DNA of 64,000 bases from Adineta steineri (Eukaryota; Rotifera; Eurotatoria; Adinetida; Adinetidae). How positions within the stretch are numbered: the stretch's first letter is position 1; each line of letters opens with the position of its first letter. The stretch spans positions 1 through 64,000 of the forward strand of contig CAJNOI010000237.1 in assembly GCA_905250115.1 (NCBI GenBank), read 5' to 3'. Both the position numbers and the translations under genes were made by a program. Shown here piece after piece: positions 55,726 through 64,000 of the stretch. A model generated the notes under the pieces. The model searched no databases. It had not been told where the DNA came from and was given only the letters and a program-made list of their open reading frames with translations.

Positions 55726-57797
55726 TTAAGATTTGTCATCATAATCATTGAGAAAATCAAAACTTGTTAAATCTGGTTCACCCATTGAATTTCGTCCATT
55801 ATTCACATCTGTATTACCAGATTGATAAACAATTGTATTTACTAATTTTGATCGTTGTTTATTCATATAACCTTTGATTTTAATCTCATCGCCTTTTATT
55901 TTAATACGATGTTTACCATCAATTTTATTACCAATATTAGCATATAATTCATTTATATGAGCATTTTCATCATCAGCTGTCGATGATGAATCACTAAGCA
56001 TATCAAAACTTGTTTCACGGTGTTTTGGAAGATGTGAACTAGATAATGTTTTATTTTGATTATGTATTGAGATTAATTTCTTTTCATTTTCTTCATCATC
56101 ATCATCATCGTCATCACGATCATTTACGATTGTTGAACGTCTTTTTGTCTCGATTTTTTCTTTCTGTTGTTCTTTAAGTTTTTGAACAACTTCATCATCA
56201 TCATCTTCATTTGAACCTGGAGTTTTTATTTTAACTAATAGATCGTTACGATTAATTAATGAACGTCGTTTAAATTCCCTAATTGAGACAAATATGAAAG
56301 TGATAAGAATTATTCGAAAATAGTGTGATTTATAAGTGAACTTATTATAATGAATTGAGTTTAACGAAAGTAAAAGCTTACGAGGGAACATCCCAACTGC
56401 CAAATCGCTTTTTAAGTAAAACCTAATGGGTTCTAGGTTAACGACCATGCTGATTTCGAATATGACCATGAGAAGTGCTCTTAGACCTTTATAGGGTGGT
56501 TTTCTAGAAAATCGGTCTCCAAAAACCACATACTTTTTACTAAATGTTGTTTTGTTTCGCTCAGATTATAGAGCATATCAAATTGTATATGAAACAACAA
56601 CTCTTTCTGTTTCAAATAGAATATTCGAGAAAATACAGCCAAGTAAATCTATAAAACAGGTGCATACTATAACAACTTGATACTAAAATACAAAAGTTTC
56701 TATTGTTTTCCTTGGAGTTCATTTTTGCAAAACAGGAAAAACTACCATTTCATAAGCAGTTCGATATGCTCTATAATCTGAGTGAATAAAAAAAAGATTT
56801 AGTAAACAGTATGTAGTTTTTGGAGACCGATTTTCTAGAAAACCATCCTATAAAGGTCTAAGAGCATTTCTCATGGTCATATTCGGAATCCGCATGGTTG
56901 ATAAACTCTATCCCAATGGTTTTTATTAAAAAAGCGATTGGACATTTGAGGATGTTTCCTCGTTAGATTACGTCTTCGTAGTTAAATTATTCGACTAGTC
57001 TCAATCAAATCCTATCTTCAAATCTCTCCGCACCATTGAAAAAGCAAAAAAAAAGCAGAACCTTTTAAATATTCATGGAATTGAAGACATTAATCAGAAA
57101 TGTACAAATACCTATCAAAGAAACTGATCGGCCACTGTTATATTTTATAATTCAAGAAAAATCGCTACTTCTAGTAATGATTAAATCTAATTCATCAAGT
57201 ATTTTTTGAAAAATATTACAGGATTCAAATGATTCAATTAGTCATATCATATATGAATAATTTCTATCGAAAATATTTCTTCACTTACATCGATTGATCA
57301 AGTTGTTCAAGTACTGGAGCTACGCGTTTAAGTAATTTTGGTATTAATTTATGATAAACAATAGCTGGTAATGTAAATAATATTAACATAACTATATATG
57401 ATACATAGAATCCATGTAGTTTTACACCAATATATGCAAGTATAAGACAAACAATAATAATAATAAATGAATATTTTGTTCGATTTTCTGTTTTAATTAT
57501 ATTTAATTTTTCATGTGTTTGACATGTATGTCTATATGAACGTAAAACAAGTTGTGTTAATTCAGATAGATTTTTTTCTTCATCAACTAATCGTTTCTTT
57601 TTTATACAATCAAGTATATGAAGTATAATTAAAACAATAGTAATAGCACAAAATGGTCGTAAACCAGCACGTGCTATAGCATAAAACATAGCATGACCAA
57701 GAATAAATGCAATTAAACTTGCATATCGATTATGCCATAATAAAAATCTTTCAATACGATGAAATGCTGGTTCAAGTGATATAATTATATCTTCCAT
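55726..57797 (-). CDS. Reticulophagy regulator (FAM134/RETREG)-like ER protein
   Basis: Exons 57797-57289 and 56278-55726 join in phase 2, giving 353 aa. Residues about 10-170 form a reticulon-homology-like region: two hydrophobic hairpins (ASLIAFILGHAMFYAIARAG ... CAITIVLIILHIL; YSFIIIIVCLILAYIGV ... MLILFTLPAIVYH) separated by SELTQLVLRSYRHTCQ, as in FAM134 proteins. The C-terminal half is disordered, with an Asp/Glu run, and has two LIR-type motifs, SFDMLSD and SFDFLNDYDD, at the position of the FAM134 LC3-interaction region. Predicted role: ER membrane curvature and ER-phagy receptor. The about 1-kb intron carries a Harbinger-like MITE (56381-56962). A 3' splice-like site lies 2 nt before the ATG. 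Confidence 0.72.
56381..56962. mobile_element. 582-bp Harbinger-like MITE in an intron
   Basis: Inverted arms of about 200 bp start CGAGGGAACATCC at the left and, reverse-complemented, CGAGGAAACATCC at the right. The arms include TTTTCTAGAAAATCGGTCTC and its complement, nearly identical. A TTA duplication flanks both ends (56378-56380 and 56963-56965), the TWA target type of PIF/Harbinger elements. It sits within the intron of the RETREG-like gene; an apparent frame extending the gene's second exon into it is a by-product. Confidence 0.78.
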
Positions 57798-57799
57798 AT

Positions 57800-57801
57800 C
57801 T
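57800..57801 (-). promoter_or_regulatory. Trans-splice-like acceptor before the RETREG-like gene
   Basis: The minus strand reads TTTTTTTTCTCTCATTTCAG, then AT, then ATG. It is a near-ideal pyrimidine tract and acceptor only 88 nt from the stop of the upstream CoREST gene, leaving no room for a normal promoter and leader exon. Confidence 0.6.
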
Positions 57802-57888
57802 GAAATGAGAGAAAAAAAAATTCTTCATATATATATTAACTATAGATACAACAAAAAAAACAAGGAAAAATAACAAAAAAGAAAATCA

Positions 57889-59530
57889 TTAGTTAACAAA
57901 AACAATTTCATCTACTTTTTTTTGTACATTTGTTATTGGTTTAGATTTTATATCTATAACCATATCAAGTTGATATCGTTCTCGACATTCAACAAAAAAT
58001 GTTTCAACATCATGAACATTTTTTGTTGAACCAATTATACGTGATACAGTATGAAAATCTTTTCCATATTTTGCAAATGCTTGTATAGCCAAAAGAATTT
58101 CTTCTATTGACCATGTTGATGTTGTTGTTTCAATTGTATTTATATTATTACAAAGAAATGGAATATGCATATTATCCATACCATCCCGTGATTGATTTGT
58201 TAAAAGTTCAATTGTTTGATTATGTGATTGAATTATTGATAATTCATTTCGTATATCTTCTTCTAATCTATCAATAGGATCCATAGATGATTCATTCGAT
58301 GTTAAATCATTTATATCAACCGACATATTTTTCGGTGGTCGTTTAATTTTTTTAATTGCTGATTTCGTTCGATATAATTCCGGTCTCATTAAACCAGAAT
58401 TTTGCCAATAAATAAAACATTCATCACAAAGTATACCTTTTGGAGTTGGATGCATCGTTTCACATAAGATTTCACAATTATAACATTCTTGTTCGTCACT
58501 ATTACTTTGATCAATTTTTGTTTGTGATCGATGATGATCTAAATCTCTAAAAGAATACATATGTAGAGTCTATCGAAATACTTGAAAAGCAATCGAATGA
58601 TTTCTTTGTCTTTTTCTTCTATTGATCAATGTATACATTATGAAGTATGTCATTGAAATGAAAAAAAAAATGCTACAACTATACAGGTTTGATATTCTTT
58701 CAATAAATGAGTAAGAAATTTATTCTCATATGTAACAAAAAAAAACGAAGAAATAGAAATTGAGAAGATTTTATCCTGAATAGAAAACGAAAAAAAAGGA
58801 AATGTCTAGTTTACAACGTTTTGTATATACAAGGTAATAAATTTCCTACATTCATTTACTGTCTCCTTCAGATATCAAGGGCATAGAAGACAAAAAATAG
58901 AAGTCAGAATAGACCTTGTAATATAATTTTTTGTTTGACTTACTTTGTAGGTAAAGATATAGATGTTGTATTTTTTTCTTCATCATCATCATCATCACTT
59001 CCATTATCTTCATCATAGGGCATTAATTGACATTGTTTTTCATGTTTATCCATAAGACTTTTATATAATCGTGTTTTTTTCCATGAATAATAATATCGAA
59101 CAAGTTCAGCAATAGTTTTTTCTGGTAACATTTGTTTAATACGTGAAAATGTTTTACCATAAAATTTATATGCTTGTTCAAATAAAAATTTTTCTTCAAC
59201 TGTCCATTCATCGATTTCAGGTGTATATTGTTCCATTAATAATTTACTTGTTGCTATTTTATATTTACATATTTGTAAAATTGCTAATGCTTGTTCTTCA
59301 TTCATTCGATGTTTTCGTCGAGCATAATCAATATATTCAATAAGATCATGTTCAGTTATTAAATCGCTTGGTTTCCAAAAAAGAATAGCATCATGATCTG
59401 TTGATAATGATATTGAATTAAGCAGAGGAATATTCGCTTGATAAGATGCACCTTCATGTATTCGAACATCATTATCTGATGTTGTATTTATTTCATTTGC
59501 TTTTTTCGATGGTGTTAATGTTAATTTCAT
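57889..59530 (-). CDS. RCOR: CoREST (REST corepressor) with added zinc finger
   Basis: Exons 59530-58944 and 58546-57889 join in phase 2, giving 414 aa. Order: ELM2-like segment (IHEGASYQANIP ... LIEYIDYARRKHRMNEEQAL), SANT1 (WTVEEKFLFEQAYKFYGKTF ... YYYSWKKTR), an acidic run, a CxxC...CxxC finger (CYNCEILC ... GILCDECFIYW), KRPPKNM and a coiled coil, then SANT2 (WSIEEILLAIQAFAKYGKDF ... FFVECRERY). CoREST bridges LSD1 and HDAC1/2 to nucleosomes; SANT1-linker-SANT2 order and spacing match. The finger between SANT1 and the linker, which resembles a GATA/MTA-type finger, is absent from human RCOR1. Nuclear. It lies 218 bp from the UBE2V stop upstream and 91 bp from the RETREG-like start downstream. 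Confidence 0.87.
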
Positions 59531-59748
59531 CTTATTCTAGAACAAAGGATATTTGAGTTTTAGTTTCTGGATATTTTTTTGTTTGTATAGGATAGAATCG
59601 TACACAATAGATTAAAGTTAGTATGCAGAAGCAAAGATAGGTATCACAAAAAGAAAGAGAGAAAAAAAAGAATATTTTTTTTTGCGCATGAACAAAAAGC
59701 TAAAGAAAACGTTCAAATAGATTTTTATGTTTTGTTTTATATTAATAA

Positions 59749-60419
59749 TCACTGAGATGGATAAAGTGCTCCTTCTGGTGGTTGGGATAATTTTGCATTC
59801 TCTTTTGATGACATGCTTCCTCGAATGTCATTTAATATTTGATGTATAGTCATATCGCGATTCCAATTACGAAGTGATGGAACTGATTTTGGATCAACCT
59901 AAGATAAATATATGAAGAAAAAAAAAATTTTGAAAAATAATTTTTTTTGCTTACGGAACCATTGGCTGCTACACCAGCTAAGTTTATACGTGTTTGAAAA
60001 CGAATAGTAGGTACTTCTTCAGGATAACGATCACCGCAATGAACTTTTAATGTATAGATACGACCTTCAAAAGGCGTCTAAAATATAAACGAATTACTTA
60101 TCTATAATAAGTTAAATGTATTTCATTAAATCTTACGCGTGTTGGTCCAATAATCATACAAACCCACCGGGACAGTGACATGTCATCATTAGATTCAAGA
60201 CCCCATGATACCGAACTTAAAAAAACAATAAGAATAGTTTTTTTGACAAGTAATTTATTGTAAGAATTACCCTTCATGATGGCCTTTTTGAGCTGCTTCA
60301 AGTTCTTCCAATAATTTAAAATTTCGTGGAATAACTAATTAAAAGATAAATAAAATTTATATTTGCTTTATATATATATCTCGAATAAAACCTGTTCGTG
60401 ATGGAAAACCGCTAGCCAT
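59749..60419 (-). CDS. UBE2V: Ubiquitin-conjugating enzyme variant (Mms2/UEV1)
   Basis: Five small exons (60419-60392, 60334-60271, 60215-60137, 60077-59955, 59898-59749) have consistent phases and give 147 aa, the size of human UBE2V2 (145). Recognisable blocks are VIPRNFKLLEELEAAQKG, SVSWGLESNDDMSLSRW, MIIGPTRTPFEGRIY, CGDRYPEEVPTIRF and KENAKLSQPPEGALY. The catalytic Cys of E2 enzymes is absent, as expected; the protein pairs with UBC13 to build Lys63 ubiquitin chains in DNA-damage tolerance and signalling. The introns are short (57-61 nt, one 56). A strong acceptor (TTTTTTTTCCAG) lies 20 nt before the ATG. It is the first gene of the minus-strand cluster. Confidence 0.93.
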
Positions 60420-60439
60420 GGATTGGCAATATTCAAAAT

Positions 60440-60441
60440 CT
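60440..60441 (-). promoter_or_regulatory. Acceptor-like site upstream of UBE2V
   Basis: TTTTTTTTCCAG on the minus strand ends 20 nt before the UBE2V start. It could be a spliced-leader acceptor or a cis intron in the 5' UTR. Confidence 0.45.
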
Positions 60442-60865
60442 GGAAAAAAAACTAAATAAATTCGGAAAATTAGAAATAAATTCGTAAATAAACAATCAAA
60501 TCATCAGTAGTAGATATGTATGTGTGTGCATTTCTTCTTCTTTCCTACTCCTAACATTCTGTCCAATAGGATTCAAATGATAACATGTAGAGGCGAAACA
60601 TATCTAATATGGCCGACTACTCATATTAGTTGCGCGAATTTATTAAACCAATATTTGTATTAAAAAAACACTATTTATTACTAAATTATAATAGCAAGAT
60701 TTCATGTTTTCAAATTCGCATTTGATTGAAATAGTAATCTAGCAAAGATAATTTTGATATATGACGTGCAATGTAAAACATTGGAAAAAATTCTTATATG
60801 ATAAATCTTGTAAATGAAATGAAACTTTTAAAAAATATGAATAATTTATTTCCTTGAAAGATTAA

Positions 60866-61000
60866 TCCTTTCAGGACCGTGGTAGAACATATGTACTACC
60901 TACCCTGGAGGGGGGTCCAGGTTTTTTTTTGAGTCGCGGTTAAAAAGATAGCTTAAGAATAATGCACTGATCGTGAAAGCAAAAACTAGTCCTGAAAGGG
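60866..61000. mobile_element. 135-bp piggyBac-like MITE
   Basis: TTAA duplications lie at 60862-60865 and 61001-61004. The ends TCCTTTCAGGAC and, reverse-complemented, CCCTTTCAGGAC are inverted repeats. TTAA plus a CCCTTT-type terminus is typical of piggyBac-class elements. There is no coding capacity. Confidence 0.78.
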
Positions 61001-62073
61001 TTAAAGAAATCTTTCGTTCATTGAACTAATAGAATAATTATTCTCAGCTATCATCATAATATACAGATGATTTATCAGCTTATAAACACATTATACGATG
61101 TTTGTATCGAAGATTACATAAGAATAGATTCAAACAGATCGACTAATGTAACAAAAAAACACAATTGATCGGTTTTGAGTAATTGAATAGAAACGTTAGT
61201 GTATTGAAAGAAATTTGATAGTTGTTTTTAGATGTATAATAAAATTACTGAGTAAAAAAAACAAGCTTTATTTGTAAATCTTTAAGGAAAAATGATATAA
61301 TCGATTATTCAAGCGAAATAATGATATTTTTAATAACAGCAATACGGCTATCACGATTAGTAAAATAGAAACAAAACCTATATCGTGAGAATATACTGAC
61401 ATGTTTCCTGAAAGTAATCTTATTAAAATCGTAACTAATATAAGACTCTGTCAACAGATACAATCTTCTAGCATTGATCGAGAATTTATCCTTCTAATTA
61501 TATTATTTATTTAGATGTAAGTTTTATATATCATCTAGTATTACATGAATAAATACTAAGAGTATTCATATATATACTGAAAAGGGTACTTATAAATTCT
61601 AGTGAGTTCTAAAAGTAACACTACTTTCTTTATGGTAAAAAGCTATGAAGTGTATTGTTACGTACTTATGAATTGGGTGTTAAATTACGGAAGATTGTCT
61701 TTGTTGATATTTGCTTTGGAAATATTCATAGTTATTATACATTATACTTTTTTCTTTTCTTCTACATTTTTAATGTATCGAGTAATAATCGACAGAAATT
61801 TGTTTTATTCTCTCGTCTTGTCGCAAGTTGCTTGATGTCATACGTTATATCGACTCGATTCGTTATCGTTTTCTACCAATAATAAACCAACTTTTCTCGA
61901 CTACTACTACGGTTATTATACATGAAAAGAAAAAATGATTTTTTTTCATTCTACTTACTCTTACCATTCTGCTACAAGCTAAAAATTATAATTTTAATTA
62001 AAAAAAAAACTTTAAGTGATTTTGATCGAACACAAAAACTAATCTATTTATTTTTTTTTCTCTTAAAGATGAA

Positions 62074-64000
62074 ATGATTCGGCATTTACTATCAAAAAAT
62101 GTCTATTTTCCTTCGAAATCAACAACATATCTATTATCATTATTTAAACAACGAATAATTTCCGCTTCATATTATCATAGTGATTCTATTGATGGAAATA
62201 ATATTCCTGAAGAAACATCATTTGAAGAACAACGTCTTTCTTCACAAGAAGCAACAGGAATATTACGAACACATGAAGCTAGTATTGATCTTGAAGCTAA
62301 TTGTCCAGTAAAATATTATGAAGTTAATTATCTCGGCGCTAATAATCCACCGGGTATGTTATACATAAATAGAATAGAATAAATTATTTGAAAATATGAG
62401 ACTGAATAAATACTGTATATGAAGACATGAAAAAGTAGTAGGTTAATTACCAAACTATGAGATTATTTCAAATGTGACAGAGATAAGAAAAATACTTCAT
62501 AATTTATAATGCAAATAGTAATATGATCATTAGTTTATTAATGAGTGACCCAGCTAAATTAATCTAAACATTCTTTCAATGTCTCGTGTTAACCTTTAGG
62601 GAACATTAATCATCAATGGAAGACGTCAAAAAAAAACGTATAATTAATAAAGAGGAAACTATGACTTTCGTTTGATCAATGAAGAAATAGACAATAAAAA
62701 AAAAGACTATATTCTACTATTAATTATAACATTAAATCAGTGATCCGAAAACAATTTATTTTTCCTTTGAATAATTAATAAATATTATATGTTCTTTTTT
62801 TTTTCAAGAGGATCGACAAGCTCAAGCACGTATTCATTCACCAGATTCTTCAAATATGTATTTATTTGGAGTCTTCGATGGACATGGTGGTACATGGTGT
62901 TCTGATGTTGTTCGCCAACGTCTATTTGAATATATTGCAGTGACATTACATCCACCAAATGATTTACAACGAATAATGCAAGAAGCTAAACGAATAACAA
63001 GTACTCATCAAACTCATAGTCATAGTCATGACAAAACAGCATTAAATACTATAACTTCACTTCTTCTTCATTCATATTATAATCCATATAAAGATACACG
63101 AAATTCCAAAATAAAAGAAATTCATCAAATAAATTTATTAAAACATATTGAGGATGCTTATACAACAATTGATCATGACAATACTGATATAATCAGTGCA
63201 TTAGAAAGTGCATTTATTAAATTGGATCGAGATATATGTGCAGAAGCAATACCTGTTGATACACAACAAGTTGATGAAGATATAATGCAAATATGTACAG
63301 CTGGTTCATGTGCATGTGTTGCTTTAGTTAAAGATGATGATCTTTATATTGCTAATTGTGGTGATGCACGAGCTATTCTTGGTATATTAAAATTAATAAT
63401 TACAAATTAATTAATTAATTAAAAAATCTTTTTCTAGGTACTATTGATGATGAAGGTAATCAAACAGTTGTTCATCTTTCTCATGATCATAATGTACGTA
63501 ATCAATCGGAAGTTAAACGAGTTTTATCTGAACATCCAGCAAATGAATCTCATTCAGTTATACGTAGTGATCGTTTACTTGGTTTATTAATGCCATTTCG
63601 TGCATTTGGTGATATACGTTTTAAATGGTCCGCTAATTATCTTCGTGAATATTTACAACCATATTATAAAAAAGGTGATGCTATACCACAATTCTATTTA
63701 ACACCACCCTATTTAACAGTAAAACCCGAAATAACAAAACATAAATTAACAAGAAAAGATAAATTTCTTGTCTTAGCTACTGATGGTGTTTGGGATTTAT
63801 TATCACCTGAAAAAGTTGTTGAACTTATATTTAATCATCAAAAAGGTATACAAAGTTTTGATCGATTTGTATTACATAAAAGTGGTCATACAACATCACT
63901 TAAATTAAAAGAAATTAATGAATTATTACTTTCAAGACATCAAGCTATTAAAAATCAACCTATTGATCAAAATTCAGCAACACATTTAATACGTCAAGCA
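62074..64000 (+). CDS. PDP: Pyruvate dehydrogenase phosphatase catalytic subunit, 3' partial
   Basis: Exons 62074-62353, 62809-63381 and 63438 to the window end join in phase 1 at both junctions. A basic, hydroxylated N-terminus (MIRHLLSKNVYFPSKS ... LFKQR) fits mitochondrial import. NNPPEDRQAQARIH then YLFGVFDGHGG, with a metal-binding Asp, opens the PP2C domain; the DGHGG block, ANCGDARAILG and FLVLATDGVWDLLS are the PPM metal and scaffold motifs. PSV-type SHDHN and FRAFGDIRFKW correspond to PDP-specific stretches. The enzyme dephosphorylates PDH E1-alpha and reactivates the complex in the matrix. A TTTTTTTTTCTCTTAAAG acceptor-like tract ends 5 nt before the ATG. A His/Ser-rich insert (about STHQTHSHSHDK) lies after the first motif. 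The C-terminus is beyond the window. Confidence 0.93.

Larger units (their letters stand above)
60420..62073. other. Divergent intergenic region, UBE2V and PDP
   Basis: About 1.65 kb between divergent starts must hold the promoters of the minus-strand cluster and of PDP. It contains a piggyBac-like MITE. Two short frames at 61602-61882 overlap each other, have no domain and are not called. Confidence 0.45.

Noticed and set aside
56279..56529. N-terminal extension of the RETREG-like second exon from an MVFGDRFSRK start
   Set aside because: It reads into the terminal arm of the Harbinger-like MITE; a phase-correct acceptor at 56279 joins the real first exon.
61602..61882. Two overlapping hydrophobic frames upstream of PDP
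   Set aside because: They overlap in different frames, have no recognised motif and sit in AT-rich promoter-region DNA.
1..64000. CRISPR arrays, bacterial operons, rRNA or tRNA genes
   Set aside because: The tandem repeats lack spacer regularity, genes carry spliceosomal introns, and I recognised no rRNA or tRNA sequence by eye; a covariance-model scan would be needed to exclude a tRNA.

Overview
The window is AT-rich eukaryotic (animal) DNA: genes with GT-AG introns, often only 50-65 nt long, vertebrate-type orthologues (UBE2V, COG8, NAXE, CoREST, PDP), and bacterial- or fungal-looking genes alongside them. A bdelloid rotifer such as Rotaria or Adineta is my inference, from the compact introns, the NHL and GPCR gene types, the foreign-looking oxidase and surface proteins, and scattered motifs resembling the TGTGGG repeat reported for bdelloid telomeres. 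Two 100-N scaffold gaps (33961-34060, 49697-49796) each truncate genes.

Region by region. 1-4.8 kb is transposon debris, with two non-autonomous hAT-like elements carrying intact 8-bp target duplications, one containing a third nested element. 4.9-8.7 kb holds two decayed genes: an NHL-repeat protein with one nonsense codon, and a secreted protein with a nonsense codon and a frameshift. 8.8-14 kb holds a rhodopsin-like GPCR and an aldo/keto reductase on the minus strand, then a CHIC/ERF4-like membrane protein with PPPY motifs on the plus strand. 14.8-22.6 kb holds two paralogues with three C1q/TNF-like repeats each. One is a nine-exon type II membrane protein that I assembled from splice phases, the other an intronless secreted form, and a 1.5-kb long-inverted-repeat element lies between them. 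23.4-25.2 kb holds another hAT-like element, a MITE and a minisatellite. 26.2-29 kb encodes a seven-exon type II protein with a Thr-rich stalk. 32.9-35.5 kb holds a truncated BBE-like flavin oxidase and a sulfotransferase either side of a gap. 36.1-43.3 kb holds a pogo-like remnant, a USP deubiquitinase and a POT/PTR transporter. 43.3-49.4 kb is gene-poor and carries inverted-repeat elements.

49.8-60.4 kb is a dense minus-strand cluster, in transcription order UBE2V, CoREST, reticulophagy-regulator-like, NAXE, HSDL1-like and COG8, followed by PDP on the plus strand. Four of the five gaps between genes are 46-261 bp, and strong 3' splice acceptors lie just upstream of the start codons. This is the layout expected of a polycistronic unit resolved by spliced-leader trans-splicing. 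That is an inference from sequence, and the gene functions show no common pathway.

I built all multi-exon models by hand, checking reading phase at every junction. They are sequence-consistent but have no transcript support here.
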